DNA of 64,000 nt, from contig CM041085.1 of the NCBI GenBank assembly GCA_023079485.1, positions 93,259,115 through 93,323,114 on the forward strand, given 5' to 3'. This DNA is from Archilochus colubris. Lineage: Eukaryota > Chordata > Aves > Apodiformes > Trochilidae. The translations under genes were made by a program, and so were the position numbers. Below are positions 51,119 through 63,839 of the stretch, one piece after another; the stretch's first letter is position 1, and every line of letters begins with the position of its first letter. The notes beneath the pieces are model-generated. The model did no database searches and had not been told where the DNA came from. It saw nothing but the letters and a program-made list of their open reading frames with translations.

Positions 51119-51959
51119 GCAACAAGCTCGCTGATGACACCAAGCTGTGTGGCGTGGTTAACATACTGGAGGGAAGGCAAACCGTTCAGGAGGGCCTGAC
51201 AGGCTTGAGAGGTGGGCCTATGAAGACTGCATGAAGTTGAACAAGTTCAAGTGCAAGGCTCTGCACAAAAACACAATGGGCAGAGAACAGCCCTGAGGAG
51301 AACTTGGAGGTTCTAATGAGAACCTGAGCCAGCAATATGGGCTCCTAGCCCAGAAAGTCAACTGTATCCTGGGCTCAATCAAAAGAAGCATGGCCCACAA
51401 GTTGAGGGAGGTGATTCTGCTCCTCTACTCTGTTCTTGTGAGATCCCACATGGAGTACTGTGTCCAGTTCTGGAGTCCACAACATAAGAACCACATGATC
51501 CTCTTGGACCTAGTCCAGAGGAGGGAGAAGATGATCAGAGGTATCGAGCACCTCTTGTATGAAGACAGGTTGAGAGAATTCAGCCTGGAGAAAGAGCTGG
51601 GAAGACATTATAGCAGCCTTCCAGTACCTGAAGGGAGCCTACAGGACAGATGGAGGGGCACCTTTTACAAGAGCATGTAGCAATAAGACAAGGGGTAAAA
51701 AACTTAAAATGAAAGAGAGTAGATTTGTAAGACAGATTAGGAAGAAATTCTTTCCTGTGAGGCTGGTGAGACACTGGAACAACTTACCCAGAGAAGTTGT
51801 GGATGCACCCTCCCTCCTGAGAAGTGTTCCAGGCCAGGTTGGATGGGGCTTTGAGAAACCTGGTCTGGTGGAAGGTGTCCCTGCTCACGCCAGGGGATTT
51901 GGAACTAGATGATCTTTAAGGTCCCTTCCAACCCAAACCGTACTATGATTCCATGATTT
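51119..51959 (+). mobile_element. CR1 LINE, 3' part of ORF2 and complete 3' UTR
   Basis: The 841-bp plus-strand copy starts at 'aacaagctcgctgatgacacc', the CR1 reverse-transcriptase region around the A-D-D box. It continues through the segment reading 'LREVILLLYSVLVRSHMEYCVQFWSPQ' in the 96-codon frame at 51390-51680. It retains the entire 3' UTR ('gaagaaattctttcctgtg', 'ttggaactagatgatcttt') to the terminal TACTATGATTCCATGATTTC. It is 5'-truncated and frameshifted. This is the most complete CR1 3' end in the window. Confidence 0.96.
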
Positions 51960-52989
51960 CATAATTATACATAGTCTAAGCATATTAAAATTTGGTATAT
52001 ATATTAGCCACAGGGTAAGGCTAGAGCATAGGGCTATATGTGTAGCCATTAGTGTATTTAGTATATGTAGTGGCCATCGTTTTAAATGGTGTGGAAGCAT
52101 ATGGTGAACAAACGTTGAATGCACTTCAATATTTCACATGGTCTGCCATGTAAACTCCCAGAAGTTATTGGACTAAGATAATTCTATTATGTCTGAATTT
52201 TATTCCTTCATCATATTATACTTTACTTTTGCATCATTTATTGTTAATTCCTTGAAGAATTTCTGTTTATTTAAAGTTACATTAGATGAGCTGTCAACAT
52301 TTTCTCCAACTAGGCAATTCTTTTCAATCACATAAAATTACTATGCTCTAATACTTGCTTTTATCAGCATATTATAAATTTTTTTTAATTAAGGACAAAT
52401 TATTATCACTTGAAAACAGTCTAATTTATGTGTATAGTAACTTGATTTTTATAATTTATGTTTGTGCATAACCATATTAACATTATAACATATTACAAAC
52501 TGATATATGTGGTGCTGTTATGAGATACCACATGAAAGTATGTTTAGTGACCTTTCCATACAGCAGACAAATAGGTTAGCTCATTGAATTTTAGAAGAAG
52601 CTGGGCATATTCACTGGGACTGTTATGGGATTGTTAAACCTTATGTTGCAAGTTTTAAACTCTATCAGAATTCTCTGTACACAATAGAGCTCCTACCTTA
52701 TGTCAAATAAAATATGTTTTGCAAACTCCCTAAACACCTACTTTTCAACAGTGGTTATTAAGGTTATTTATGGATACATCCATTCTCAGCATGTGGAATT
52801 CATAGCCACAGGAAGTCATAGAATAAAATAGAAGAGCTGGATTTGAAAAGTAGGTGGGTCATTTTATGAGTAGAGTTAGTGTTTGTGGGTGGTATGTCCC
52901 TCAGCAGGGTGAGTCTGTGCAGGGACAAGTGCAAGAGCAGATTCATTGCCTTGGAGGGGAGAGGAATTGGAAATCTGTCTTGTCGTTCT
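51960..52989. other. Unique AT-rich DNA, no gene seen
   Basis: Very AT-rich, with long stretches free of C and G between 52190 and 52530. No repeat or gene was recognised. Confidence 0.55.
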
Positions 52990-53200
52990 TTGTTGAATGT
53001 CATCCGATTTTTCAACGCCCTGTTTGAAATGTGATTGCCAGAGCTGGACAGAATAATCCATGGAGTCATTTTTAGCACTTGTTAGTGCTCTTCCCTGGAT
53101 TTATTCCAGATCCATGTTCTCATTCACATAGCCCCCATTTAGTCATCTCTTGACTGCTTATCCCCCATGGCCAGCATATCATGCTGAGAGGCTATGTTCT
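52990..53200 (-). mobile_element. Probable very old CR1 fragment
   Basis: The order 'gaatgtcatccgatttttc', 'gtttgaaatgtg', 'ccagagctggacagaataat' follows the complement of the CR1 region just upstream of the 3' UTR. A much weaker match continues to 'catgctgagaggctatgttc'. Both ends are guesses. Divergence is clearly greater than in the other copies. Confidence 0.45.
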
Positions 53201-55459
53201 ATGTACCCTGGCTTCACCTAAGCCATTTTTAAGAGCAATTGCTGAGCATAACTCAGTTGCCTGGATGATTTTACTTCCTACTATGCAAATATATAATTAC
53301 CATCTTAGATACACGTAAGTGACTTATTCTTATTGTAATTGTTTACTCAATGATGTTTTGTCATCATTAGATTTTATTAGCCGTAGTTTTAGTAAAGATA
53401 ATTGCTAAAGATACCAACTACCACTAAGCCAAAACTGGAACCTACAAGAAACATGACTTCTCACTTACTATGGAAAGTATATTTGTCACTCAGATTCTCC
53501 TCCATTAGTATGTGCTTTATTGATTTTATATAGTGCTACCTATAATGGTAAGTTAAATTAAAAAAATCTTACAGAAAATGAAATGGTTCACATTAATCTA
53601 CTACTTTGCACAGTTTCTTTCTCCACCTAGATTTGCTATCCCATAAAACTGGTGACATCTTAGAGCAGTGCAGAGTATTAAACACAGCTGGCTGCATATA
53701 ATGTGTTTTCACTTACAGACCCACTCACCCACCCCCAACACATGCACATGTTTATGCACATATATTTTTTCTACAATTTACATCATAGAGTTAAAATATT
53801 AATCTTGGTAGACAATTCTCTACTACAAAGATATCATTTTTACTAATATTATTAAAAATAGAATATTTATTCTAGTTATTCTTTAGGTACACAATCAAAT
53901 AGAAGGTGAAACATACGGTTACGTGTCCTGCAGTTACTTAAAATTACAGACCCCAAATTAGAGAGGATCAGCCTGTCATTCCTCAAAGCTGCAGCACATA
54001 CTGAAACACTCATACACAAGCCTATACCTCAAGCCACCAACCACTTCAAAGACTGAATGAAGCAGATATATCTTCCTACATACAACCATAAATATACATT
54101 TTAAGTTATGTCCCTCCAAGCCTTACAATATGAGACGGAATCCTGGTATTTAAAAAGTATTTATTACCTGCTGCAAATCTGTAGTTTATTAAAATCTCAA
54201 AGGCAGCAGAAGACAAATAAAAATAAGTGAATATGAGAGCAAAGATCACAAAGATCAACAAATTAATTGGCATTTTAAGCATGCTTTCCTTGTTGTGATG
54301 ACACCTATATGAGATAATGCAGGCATTCAGCATGACAGAGTCTCCCTGGGAGCCTCCTGTGTAGGTACTTGGCCCCAGCAGAATGGTGCAGGAAGCATCA
54401 CCCAGATGTGCTCCATGCTATAGCAGCTCAGTACTCAAAAAAGCAGTGGCCAGATGTTTCCTCCACGCTCTTTCTGAAAAAGCTGGAAAATGTTTGTATC
54501 CTCAGGGAGCATGAAGGACACGGAAAACCAAGAGTGTTACTTATCTTCAGCTTACAGCTGTCCTGTTCCCTGGAATAGAAACTCCGTTTTCTGTTGGTAC
54601 CTGAACAGATCATATCTTCTGTAGATACTGATGCCCTTTTGAAGAGGCATGTGTAGATAGGCAAAGTTCATTCTTGCTAAAATAACTGTGGTTTGAGCAT
54701 TTATCCAGAAAATTACACATCAGTCCTCACAAGTGTATATCTTCCAGTTCCCAGAAGAGCTATCTGACCGATTGCTTGGAGAATATCTGGGAACATCAGG
54801 GAACTGATTGCTTGAAGAATAAAACCCCACACTGACCCTCTTGGGGCTGTGTCAGGAAAACAAATAAGGAACTGTGTTACTCTGTCGTGGAGGCAGGAGG
54901 AGAAGGGTTCCTACCATTTTGTCCTAGCATTAACAGTTCTTTCTAGTAACTAGAATCCATGTAACGTGGTATATGGGGTAGAATACAGATCTTCCCTGAC
55001 AAATTACTGTCATGACGAGGACACTAACCAGTAAGACAGTACTTTCTACTGGGCTTATTGCTTTTGATGCATGTTTGGAAGGCTTGAAAATGCCCAGTGA
55101 GTAACATTTGGGAAGCAGGTACTGTTCAGGTATCACTATATTAATATATCATATCTACATTGTTACAGCTTATAAGTACTTGGGAAAGGTGCATAGGGAA
55201 TGTTTGTAATTCAAATTGTAGGTGATGAGTAATATAGATGCTGCAAGACTGCCTGGCTACAGCTGGAGATTGCTGGCTTTCTAAATAGACTTCCTGAAAA
55301 TCCATGACTCACTCTTTTAAGCACCTAAATGGGCTCTCTGGATCTCATTCATGGGCATAATTTGCAAACCTGAATGATTAAAACCAACTCCCTCTACCTG
55401 AATTAGTACTTAGACAGGTTAATTACAACTGGCATAGTTCCATCCTGTGTCTCTACAGC

Positions 55460-55472
55460 TTTTTTTTTTTTT
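55460..55472. repeat. Poly-T, 13 bases
   Basis: Pure T run in unique DNA. Confidence 0.85.
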
Positions 55473-58400
55473 GGAGTGGAACAGCAGCTTTGTCTCCTCA
55501 AGAGGCTGGAAAATTAATTCTAGGAGGTAGAAGATGGTGCTCTAGCATGGCATCCACTCTGACTATGAAGCCCAAATGTTAATGCTTTATTTTAGCTATA
55601 GGTTACAATCTTAAAACACTCTTAAGAGATTTGTTAGCCTGAATGATCTTCCCAGCTGCACTTAGATCTCTCTCAGTCATCCAGGTCTGCAGAACAGAAC
55701 TCAAGTTCTGATTTGTGAGGGGAAGTAATTTTGTATTGGATTCCTTGCTTATCTTATTAGTTAGTAATGACATGTATTATTTACCTGCCTCTGAATTTCT
55801 CCATTATTGTGTTGAGAAAGAGGCAAAATGCAACATCAGCCCCTGATCTTTCTCAAAGATGGGGAAAGATTGTGCTGTTTAGATGTATTTCAAATTGAAG
55901 TAACTGAAGACATTGGACATTATTTATTTAATGTATTTGCTTCAAATTCTTAATGCAGGAAAAAAAGTATTATTTAAAATTAATTGTCCAATTCATAAGT
56001 ATCCTAAAGTATAAAGAAGTCATGAATTTTCCATACAGAACAGTAGTATTTTATTAAAAACACTGTCCATACTCTGTACTTGCAGTAAAAGAAGAAAATA
56101 TGGAAGATAAAAAATTATGTCAATTTCTTTTCTTGCTATAAACCATAGAGATGAAAAGGAATAAGGTTGCATTACCAATAGATGTTACCGTGTGTATATT
56201 TGAAAGAAATTAGTTTATTTTTCATGCCTTTCTCTTGAATGCAAACAATACTTGATTCTTGAACACACTTGCTGAGTGTGTTTATTTATACTAAATAAAA
56301 GTAAAGCAGGACCTGTTCTCTAGGTTAAATTCCCTTAGCTTCCAGACTCTGAAGGGTTCAAGAAAAATCAAAGCACCATGTTTCTTGTGCCAGGAGGGGA
56401 CATCTTATCAAGAAACCACTGCAACCTATTGAGCTGACATAGAATAATTTTTCCCGGCGGTTGTTTTCATGGCAGTGAAAGAACATGATGCATTAATTAG
56501 TTCAACAGGAACAAGCAGAGGACAAGAAATATATCTTCAATTCATTTGTTTTCACCTTGTAACTGTTCCCAGGAACGCAAGTTTCAATGATCACAGTTAT
56601 GGCTCTTTCTTTAAACAAATTAATCCAAGGTCAATGGCAAACAATGGTAATAACATTTATGACTTTCTTTATCAAGGATGGGATCCTCAGCTTGCATGAA
56701 TAATAAAGAACCTACTGGAGCTGGAGGTGTGCATTTACTTTCTGAAGGTCATATGTGAACCAGGAGACTCACAAGAAAAAATCCCACAAGTGCAGCAACA
56801 ACAATTCTTTCATCTCTTATGGCTTGTGCAAGAGTACAGTAACCAGATGCTTTTGTTTTTGTCAGTATCTTGGAACAGTGCATGGAAACAAGTTTATCTC
56901 CTACATATCATAATTGATGTTCTTTTTTATTATTGAAGTGTGTCAATTTATTGCACAATAAATTGATAGCTACTGTCTGAGAGCCTTTCTAGCTCATTGG
57001 AATATTGTATATCTGTGGATCATGAAATTTTAAAATCACAATTTGATTTGATGGGGCACATCCAGATGGGTTAGGTCAGCATTACTGGATTATTCAAATG
57101 ACCAGTTTTCATAATAAATATCTTGCTTTCACCATCCAATGCAACACTATACCAGCAACAGACATAGCTCTAAGTGAACCTATTCATTTGCATTGCAGAA
57201 TAGCAAAGAGCTCATGGAAACATTATACCTGCATCAGCCTTGTGTTGATTGCCCAATGAATGGTTTTGAGTAGCCCTGAAGAAGAGAATGATTAATCCAG
57301 GCACAGTAGCATCATCGCTTCCTATTTGGAACTGAGCTCATTCAGAACCATCCTGGGGATCTCTATGCAGACATATTCGAGGTCTACCACAACAGTATTT
57401 GTGCTCGTCTGGAACACTGCTAAAAATAGCTATGACCAACAAGGAGATCATAACCTTTTTACTTCGAGGTATCCTTTGCCACAGTGATCTCACATATCTC
57501 TGAGTTTGAGATAAAATAGCTATAATGTACTCTGTGTTGGTCTATAGGCTGAAATAAAAATGGGAGTGACAACAAGATACAATTGCCCCACATTGGTGGT
57601 ATTTTGTGTTTGTGCAACACTGATCTTTGGTGACCACTGATTTTTTTCTGGATGGAGGTCTAATATAAAGCTTAGAGTGTGTGACATCCAGGTGCTCCTC
57701 TGTCATCGTGACATGCTGAGCAGTTACTATCAGCTAATGTTCTCATTACTGAGAGGACACTGCTGCCAGAAGCTCCTGTCCTCATGTCCATCTTGACAGA
57801 TCCTGGGATTTAAAATTAATACTTTCTGCCAGGACTCTGCTCTATTGGCTTTTCAGATTTTGAAGCTAATCTTTTCACCTCCACATTTAGGTCACAGAAC
57901 ACTTAAGTCTCTAAAAATCTCGTTGTTTCATATGTGAAATATTATAACTTTTATATATGTTTTCTATTGGACAGGACAGTATTTGAAATTAATTATGGCA
58001 GCAATCACACCCAGGGAGCTCAGGCGTGTCAGAGATACTTATTGACACTTACAAATTGAAAAAAAATCCCCCAATAATCAAATGTAAATATTTTCTGTGG
58101 TCATGGTCAGTACATAAGGCAGAATCTGTAAGAACCTTACACTGTATTTTTGGGGTTATTAGCTGCATGTACACAGGCACGTATTCACTCAGGTTTTTTT
58201 TATTTCTACCTCAAGGGAATACTTATGCAGTGTTTCTCAAGTTTCTTCAACCAGTCATCCTAGTTCCTTTTCCTTTCCAAGTTTTATTTCTCCTTCACAA
58301 AATTCTAGGGTCACAATGATTTTGGTAGTAAGCTGTTATAACCAGATATATGGGAACACTTAATTATTCAATAATAACCTGCATATTAAAATTATGATGT

Positions 58401-59224
58401 ATTAGTCAGAGTACCATGTCTGACATTCTGTTAAGTGAACCCACTTCTATTAATTTTTGAAGCAGCATGTGTGTGCATATGAGCAATTGAAGAATTAATT
58501 CAAAAGTAAGACATGACCAACTCATTTCCATAAGTTGCTTGCCACACCATAGAAGTGAGAATTTGCAGTGTCAGATAATATACTAATCCATGTGTGACAG
58601 TTTGTTAGTAATTTCAAATAAGCACCTAGGAATACAGGCTACATTTCATTAGGCCTGAGATTACTGAAGCAGGGTTGGCCTTAAAGAGAGAAGGGGAATG
58701 TATTACAAAGTATGTGATTCAGCATTGTTGTTCTAAACATGTTTATAATTCTCTTACTTGAGCATGCATCATATCAGAAAAAAAATATTGAAGCATCAGA
58801 GATGCTACAATATATCATGTTTGCCTCTCTGCTTTACAAGCAAGTGTTATAGGAGAATATTTTATTCCCTTTATTTACCATCCAAAGATTGAAAGCACAA
58901 TCTACCTTGTGCAATAGCTGTCCTTCTATCCTCTTTGCATATCACTCTGGAAAAAAATATATGGGAGCACTGTGATATTGTAGGGCATTTTATATCCACT
59001 TCTTCTTCCCCAAATATAAATGCAAACAAAATTTTCAATACATAGATAAATGTGTTGTGCCTAAAAGGAGTTTAATTTAAAACATTTGATTTGGAAAAAT
59101 GTCTAACTTTGAAATGGCAATAGAAGATAAAGAATTACTCTAATTCTCTCCATCTTTACTTTGATTCTTACTTTTCATGATGGAACTAGGGAAAACAGCA
59201 CTTAGAGTGGAAAGGCAGGATCAT

Positions 59225-59267
59225 CTGAACATTCCTGAACATTTCTGAACACTTCTGAGCATTTCTG
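59225..59267. repeat. Four-copy 10-bp tandem repeat
   Basis: Four consecutive decamers of the form CTGAACATTY, with one or two substitutions in the third and fourth copies. Confidence 0.85.
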
Positions 59268-60164
59268 CCTCTCCAGTTCAGTCCATAACAAATTGCAAAA
59301 GATCACCACAAAGGAATGCCAGATACACCAAAACTAATACTAATTCTGTGTCTAGCAAGTGAGTCTACTACCATTTTTAACAGCTTTCCTAGGTGAGTTT
59401 GATCTAAATTTTGGGGCTCCAGATAACAGTGCAGGTAACTCAGTACATTACAGAAAAATGATGGAAGTCTTTCAGCACCTGTGGATTCCTGTGTAGGGAG
59501 ATCTTTCCTGACAGATGACAGTTCTGTTTCCTTATGGGTAAGAGCTGGGCTCTAAACTTTCATATATAGCAGAAGGTATATGATTCAGCAGAAGACATGA
59601 TTCAGCTCTCAATGTATAATTTAATATCTTAAGATCTTTTAATATTTCTTTATTGTAATAAATGTTTTATGCCTTTCTTAGAAGCAAAAGCAAACAAGTA
59701 ATTCACTTGACTTGCTCATTGTCACTAAGTGCTGAGTAAACTGCTAGTGGAGCTACCTAATTGCACATGACAACTATGCAAAACTACCTTGAATGATAAA
59801 GAACATGCCTGGAGAACTTCAAATGCTTAGGCCAAATATGCAAAGTATTAAGGTCTGCTAATTGGAAACTCTATTTACTTAATTAAAATACAGTGCCTGT
59901 GTGCTAATACAAATGAGAACAGTCAATATGTAGCTAGCAGGCATAAACAAAAGGGGATTACCTACCTGAAAAACACATTTACTTTAATTGCAGCACTCAG
60001 ATTTTGTAAGTATGTTCCTAATGAAAAAGAGAGGGCATTATAAAAAGAATTGAGGTTGGCATATTATTGAGATTCATTAAAATATTGTACTTCTAATGCA
60101 GTGGCTGAATATTTTCTTTGCCATACTCTTAACAAAATAAACATTGTTCAAGAGATATTAGTTG

Positions 60165-60178
60165 TTTTTTTTTTTTTT
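60165..60178. repeat. Poly-T, 14 bases
   Basis: Pure T run in unique DNA. Confidence 0.85.
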
Positions 60179-61691
60179 ATTTAAGCTTTAACTTTGCTTT
60201 AATTAGCTCATATAATTCCCGTAGTGACTGTCAGGGGACAAGAAAGATTGTCCTGTAATTTGTACTAACGATGGCGGTAACAGAAAGATCAGTGTTCTAA
60301 AAAAGACAGACTAATCCAAATATAGCCCAGCTGCAGCTTGGCAATCAGCAGGAAACATCATGACGTGGGCACCAAAAGAAAGCAAAAGAAAGATCTGTTA
60401 AGCTAAATGTCACTTTGAGGAGCACCACCTTAGGAAGTAAAGTGTCTTGGCAGCAGCATGTAGGTGTTTTTGACAATAAAATGTTTTTTCCCAAGTTGTT
60501 TTGTATGAAAAGCTGTTTCTTCTGAAAGTGACCATGAACTCTGTCACAGACATGATACCTCTCCTGCTGTGAGCAAATATTGGAGCTGGGAACAAGCTGG
60601 CCCGCGGTATTTGTGATTCAGCCTCTCCTCTTATCTAGTTGAAAAAGCGTGTCAAATCTTGAGACTACATGTGTTGTTATTCTCTATTCCTTCAAACTAA
60701 ATGCATTTAACAGCAGTTTTGGTACCAATGAACTACCATGATATGAAAGAAGAAGCAAATGATGCACCTGAAGCTTGAATTTTGAATAAGAATATAATTT
60801 CAACAGCAGGCAAAGCAAGGGTATGAAAAGAAGACCTGCAGAAATGGATTGAAGAGGGGCTGCAGTGCAGCTTCACTGAGGCCACCTAATTTTCTGAAAT
60901 GCTGCACAAAGCCCAGGAATATCACAAATAAACAGCAGTGGCTGCAGCTTACCCCAGCAACCAAACACAGTAGCTCTGCCATAGGAATATAACAGTTCAA
61001 TATTGAGTGCCTTTGACTGAAAATTGCAGGCTGATTTAATTTCTACACTAAGTATCCCCTAATCTTTTAGGAGCTATCTCTAAGAGTGCCTTTCTGACAC
61101 TTTTCTAAAAATTGGGTAATATAAACCTGAAAACATGGTCTTTACAAATGCATGCATTCAGGCTCAGTTGATGTCTTTCAAATCCATGCTGTCAATGCGA
61201 AGTAATTGAGATTGATTTATGGCTGAATAGAAGTAAATATCTTCCCTCTGATCACTGTTGCTCTGTCCCAGGTAGCAGAGTTCTTCCAGCCCCTTTCTAC
61301 TTTGAGTCACTTGCCTCCCCCTTGTCAGTGATTCATAGCCCATAATCACTGTGCTGACAATGATTTGCTGCCCCCTTTGCAAATCTGCTCACCAGAATCT
61401 CTCAGGTAAAAAAAGAAACAACAAATTCAGAGAGTGGAGGAAGACAAAAATAGGGTGTGTGACCACAACAGTACTAAAAATCCCCCAAATTTAAGCTGCT
61501 TATAAACCCACAAACCCATTAAGAGTTATATCACTATGATTAGGTGGGTTATGGGCTATGGCTCTGGACAGGGAAGGTGGATGTGACTTCCTAATCAGAA
61601 TTAGTTTAACTTTATGGATAAAACATAGAGTAATGAGTGACTGTTGCTGACCATATATCAAAGAAAAGTGTAGGTTCTTTCCCTTCCCTTT

Positions 61692-61712
61692 CCCCCCCCT
61701 TTTTTTTTTTTT
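61692..61712. repeat. C8-T13 pyrimidine tract
   Basis: Eight C bases are followed by 13 T bases within a longer pyrimidine-rich stretch that begins at about 61678. Confidence 0.88.
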
Positions 61713-63030
61713 AATCTTTTGTTTTCTCATTCAGTTTCTGTATAGAGGGTAAAGCATAACATTTACCCTATTTGTTGAAGATGTAGGATTTTCATTTGGG
61801 GCTATCTACCATCTGAGTTGTTCATTGTAGGTCATTGCCAGCTGAACACAACTGGCATCACTATGTAATATTATCTGTGACTGCACCAGCCAGACCAGGA
61901 TCTAATGCTACCAGCTGCTGTCAGCCACAGGGTACATGGGTACTTGAAACTTCTTTGCATCAATAAGGTCTACATCCCTAAAGAAGGGGTCCTTATTCAA
62001 ACAGTGGCTATAGGACTGCAGAGCTGTGTTTATTGCAAAGATTTGAGGCTGCATGGAGCTCAGAGAATTTGCAATTGCATCAAACTCTGTTTAAAACCAA
62101 TCACTGATGGCCTTATGTCACAAGATCTTTAAATGTGTATTAGTCTGTAATTGTTTCACCCATTGGTTTGAGCTTCTCACTTACTTGATAAGATAATTAC
62201 CTCTGGCTTATACTAGTTTATCACTTCTTTCTCAGAAAACAGCCTAATGATTGCATGCAGGCGTTCATTAAGCAAGCAGCTGCACATGAGGATTAATTTA
62301 GCTGCAGTTTGGTGCCTCATCCCCACAAGCCATCTCCTGAGATCATATGAAAGTTTTACTACCCCTCTTGTTTCCTCTCTACCCGTGGCCTGTTACTGGC
62401 TTCTTGCTGACCCTGACCACCCAAGCCCTCACAGCAAGAGGGATGATGTGAGTTCTCCTTAATCTGCTTTTGGCAAAGTTATTCAGTGTAGCTTAAACCA
62501 CTTTCATTGACAGGTTAAGTTAACCTGACTGACTTTGCCTGAAGAGAACGAGGATCCTTCCCTTGGAAGAGCTGTGGAAGAGAGCTCTGTCAGAATGACT
62601 GAGAGATGTAAAGTTTTGGTCTGGGCCAAATTAGTAGAGCAGAGCTTTGGAGCCATCATAGGTCAATAAAAAGTATGTGTAAGACCAGCTTGGCAGTACA
62701 ATTGAGAGAAGGGTTCAGCTTTGTATACATGAGCTTTGCCATGCCACTTACTCTCAAAACAATGTGGAGGATTCATATGGCATACAAGAGGAACCAAACT
62801 CAGTGAATAAACGGTCAGAAAGCTCTACATCCTCCCTGGAAATCAGCTATTCTAGGCATCTGGGACATACCATGTCTTTCACTTAACTAAATGGGAAGTG
62901 TAAAGAAATCAACTAGTTTAAGGCACTTACATGTGTAAAATAAGATTTTTTTAGAGTTCTTTCCTTTCCACCCCCACCCCCCCATTTTTATATGGACAAA
63001 CTACAGATTACTTGGTTATTTACAGATAAC

Positions 63031-63050
63031 TTGAATATCTCTATCCCTGG
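63031..63050 (+). mobile_element. CR1 LINE, left remnant interrupted by an LTR
   Basis: The bases ending TCTCTATCCCTGG fit the CR1 3' UTR immediately before 'agatattaaag', which resumes at 63710 on the far side of the LTR. Only about 20 bp can be ascribed to CR1 on this side, including the left copy of the 5-bp duplication. Confidence 0.5.
63046..63050. repeat. Target-site duplication, left copy (CCTGG)
   Basis: Identical to 63705-63709 on the other side of the LTR. Confidence 0.8.
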
Positions 63051-63704
63051 TGTGGTATACATGTGGAACCGAAAATATAAAATATGTCTCTCGGACCAGT
63101 TTTTCCTTCACCCGGCTGGTAATTACCATATGTTTACCTCAAGGAATGCCTGACAGACACCTGGAAGATAAAGGTTACTCATCAGGTCGCCCAAACCTGG
63201 CAGGGTTCCAGGAAACAAAGATAAGAAATGACTCATCCCAGGAAGCCTGGAGATTTGTATGTATCAGGGCCATCTTGAGGGATAAATAACCCTAGGAAAA
63301 GACGGAAAAGTGGGCTTCTTCGTCTCGACGTCTCCTCAGCTCGTCACCCCGATTTCCAGCTACGAAAAGGCATAGCAGCGACTCAACGGCGAAAAACCAG
63401 GAGCAGCTCCCAGCCCGAAGAACCAGGAGCAACCCTCCAGACCGAGGCCCGGCCCTGCGCGAACGGTGATATTTTCTCTCTTCTGTTTCTCCCTTTGTTA
63501 CTCTTAACGACCATCGGTTAAGGTGATTACTTTATACAAAAGGCCCTGTTGCTAGTAAAACCGGCTTTCCCTGTTTAGAAATAAACTTTTGTAACTAATT
63601 TTAAATCCAACAGTCTGGTTACTTTTTAATTCAAGCGTCATCTCTGAATCAGTGGCTGAATTTTCCTCATAATTAATATATAAAATAATACGCGGATCGC
63701 GACA
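63051..63704 (+). mobile_element. Solo LTR inserted in a CR1 tail, 654 bp
   Basis: The unit starts TGTGGTATAC and ends GATCGCGACA, with 5-bp duplications CCTGG on both sides. In order it carries a TATA-like GATAAATAAC (63281-63290), a CpG-rich R/U5-like leader (about 63310-63470) and an AATAAA polyadenylation signal (63580-63585), then about 120 bp to the CA end. This order fixes the plus orientation. No gag, pol or env adjoins it, so it is a solo LTR. Five-base duplications suggest an ERVL-type or some ERV1-type integrase. Many intact CpGs and perfect duplications suggest one of the youngest insertions here. I do not recognise the family. Confidence 0.88.
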
Positions 63705-63709
63705 CCTGG
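63705..63709. repeat. Target-site duplication, right copy (CCTGG)
   Basis: Identical to 63046-63050. It also forms the first bases of the resumed CR1 sequence. Confidence 0.8.
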
Positions 63710-63839
63710 AGATATTAAAGAACCCTCTGGATGCTGTCCCAGGCAACTAGTTCTGGGTGGCCCTGCTTGAGCAGGGAGGTTGGACCAGATGACCTCCAGC
63801 GGTCCTTTCCAACCTCAACCATTCTGTGATTCTGTGATA
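63705..63839 (+). mobile_element. CR1 LINE 3' terminal fragment
   Basis: 'cctggagatattaaagaacc', 'tgcttgagcagggaggttgg', 'gatgacctccagcggtcc' and the terminal ATTCTGTGATTCTGTGATA give a clean avian CR1 3' end on the plus strand. Its upstream part continues for only about 20 bp on the left side of the LTR, so the CR1 copy was already short (about 150 bp) before the LTR landed in it. Confidence 0.95.

Larger units (their letters stand above)
53201..63030. other. Unique DNA, no gene seen; CNE-like blocks
   Basis: Nearly 10 kb with no recognised interspersed repeat and no convincing gene. Homopolymers lie at 55460-55472 (13 T), 60165-60178 (14 T) and 61692-61712 (8 C then 13 T). A decamer repeat lies at 59225-59267. 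Several blocks have the mixed composition and homeodomain, POU or E-box motif density often seen in conserved regulatory DNA: 56440-56700, 59690-60000, 60220-60400, 61140-61390 and 62180-62340. Conservation itself cannot be judged from one sequence. Confidence 0.45.

Noticed and set aside
57240..57480. Open stretch reading FGTELIQNHPGDLYADIFEVYHNS that looked like an old coding relic
   Set aside because: Only about 35 codons, with no family recognised and no second segment in frame beside it.
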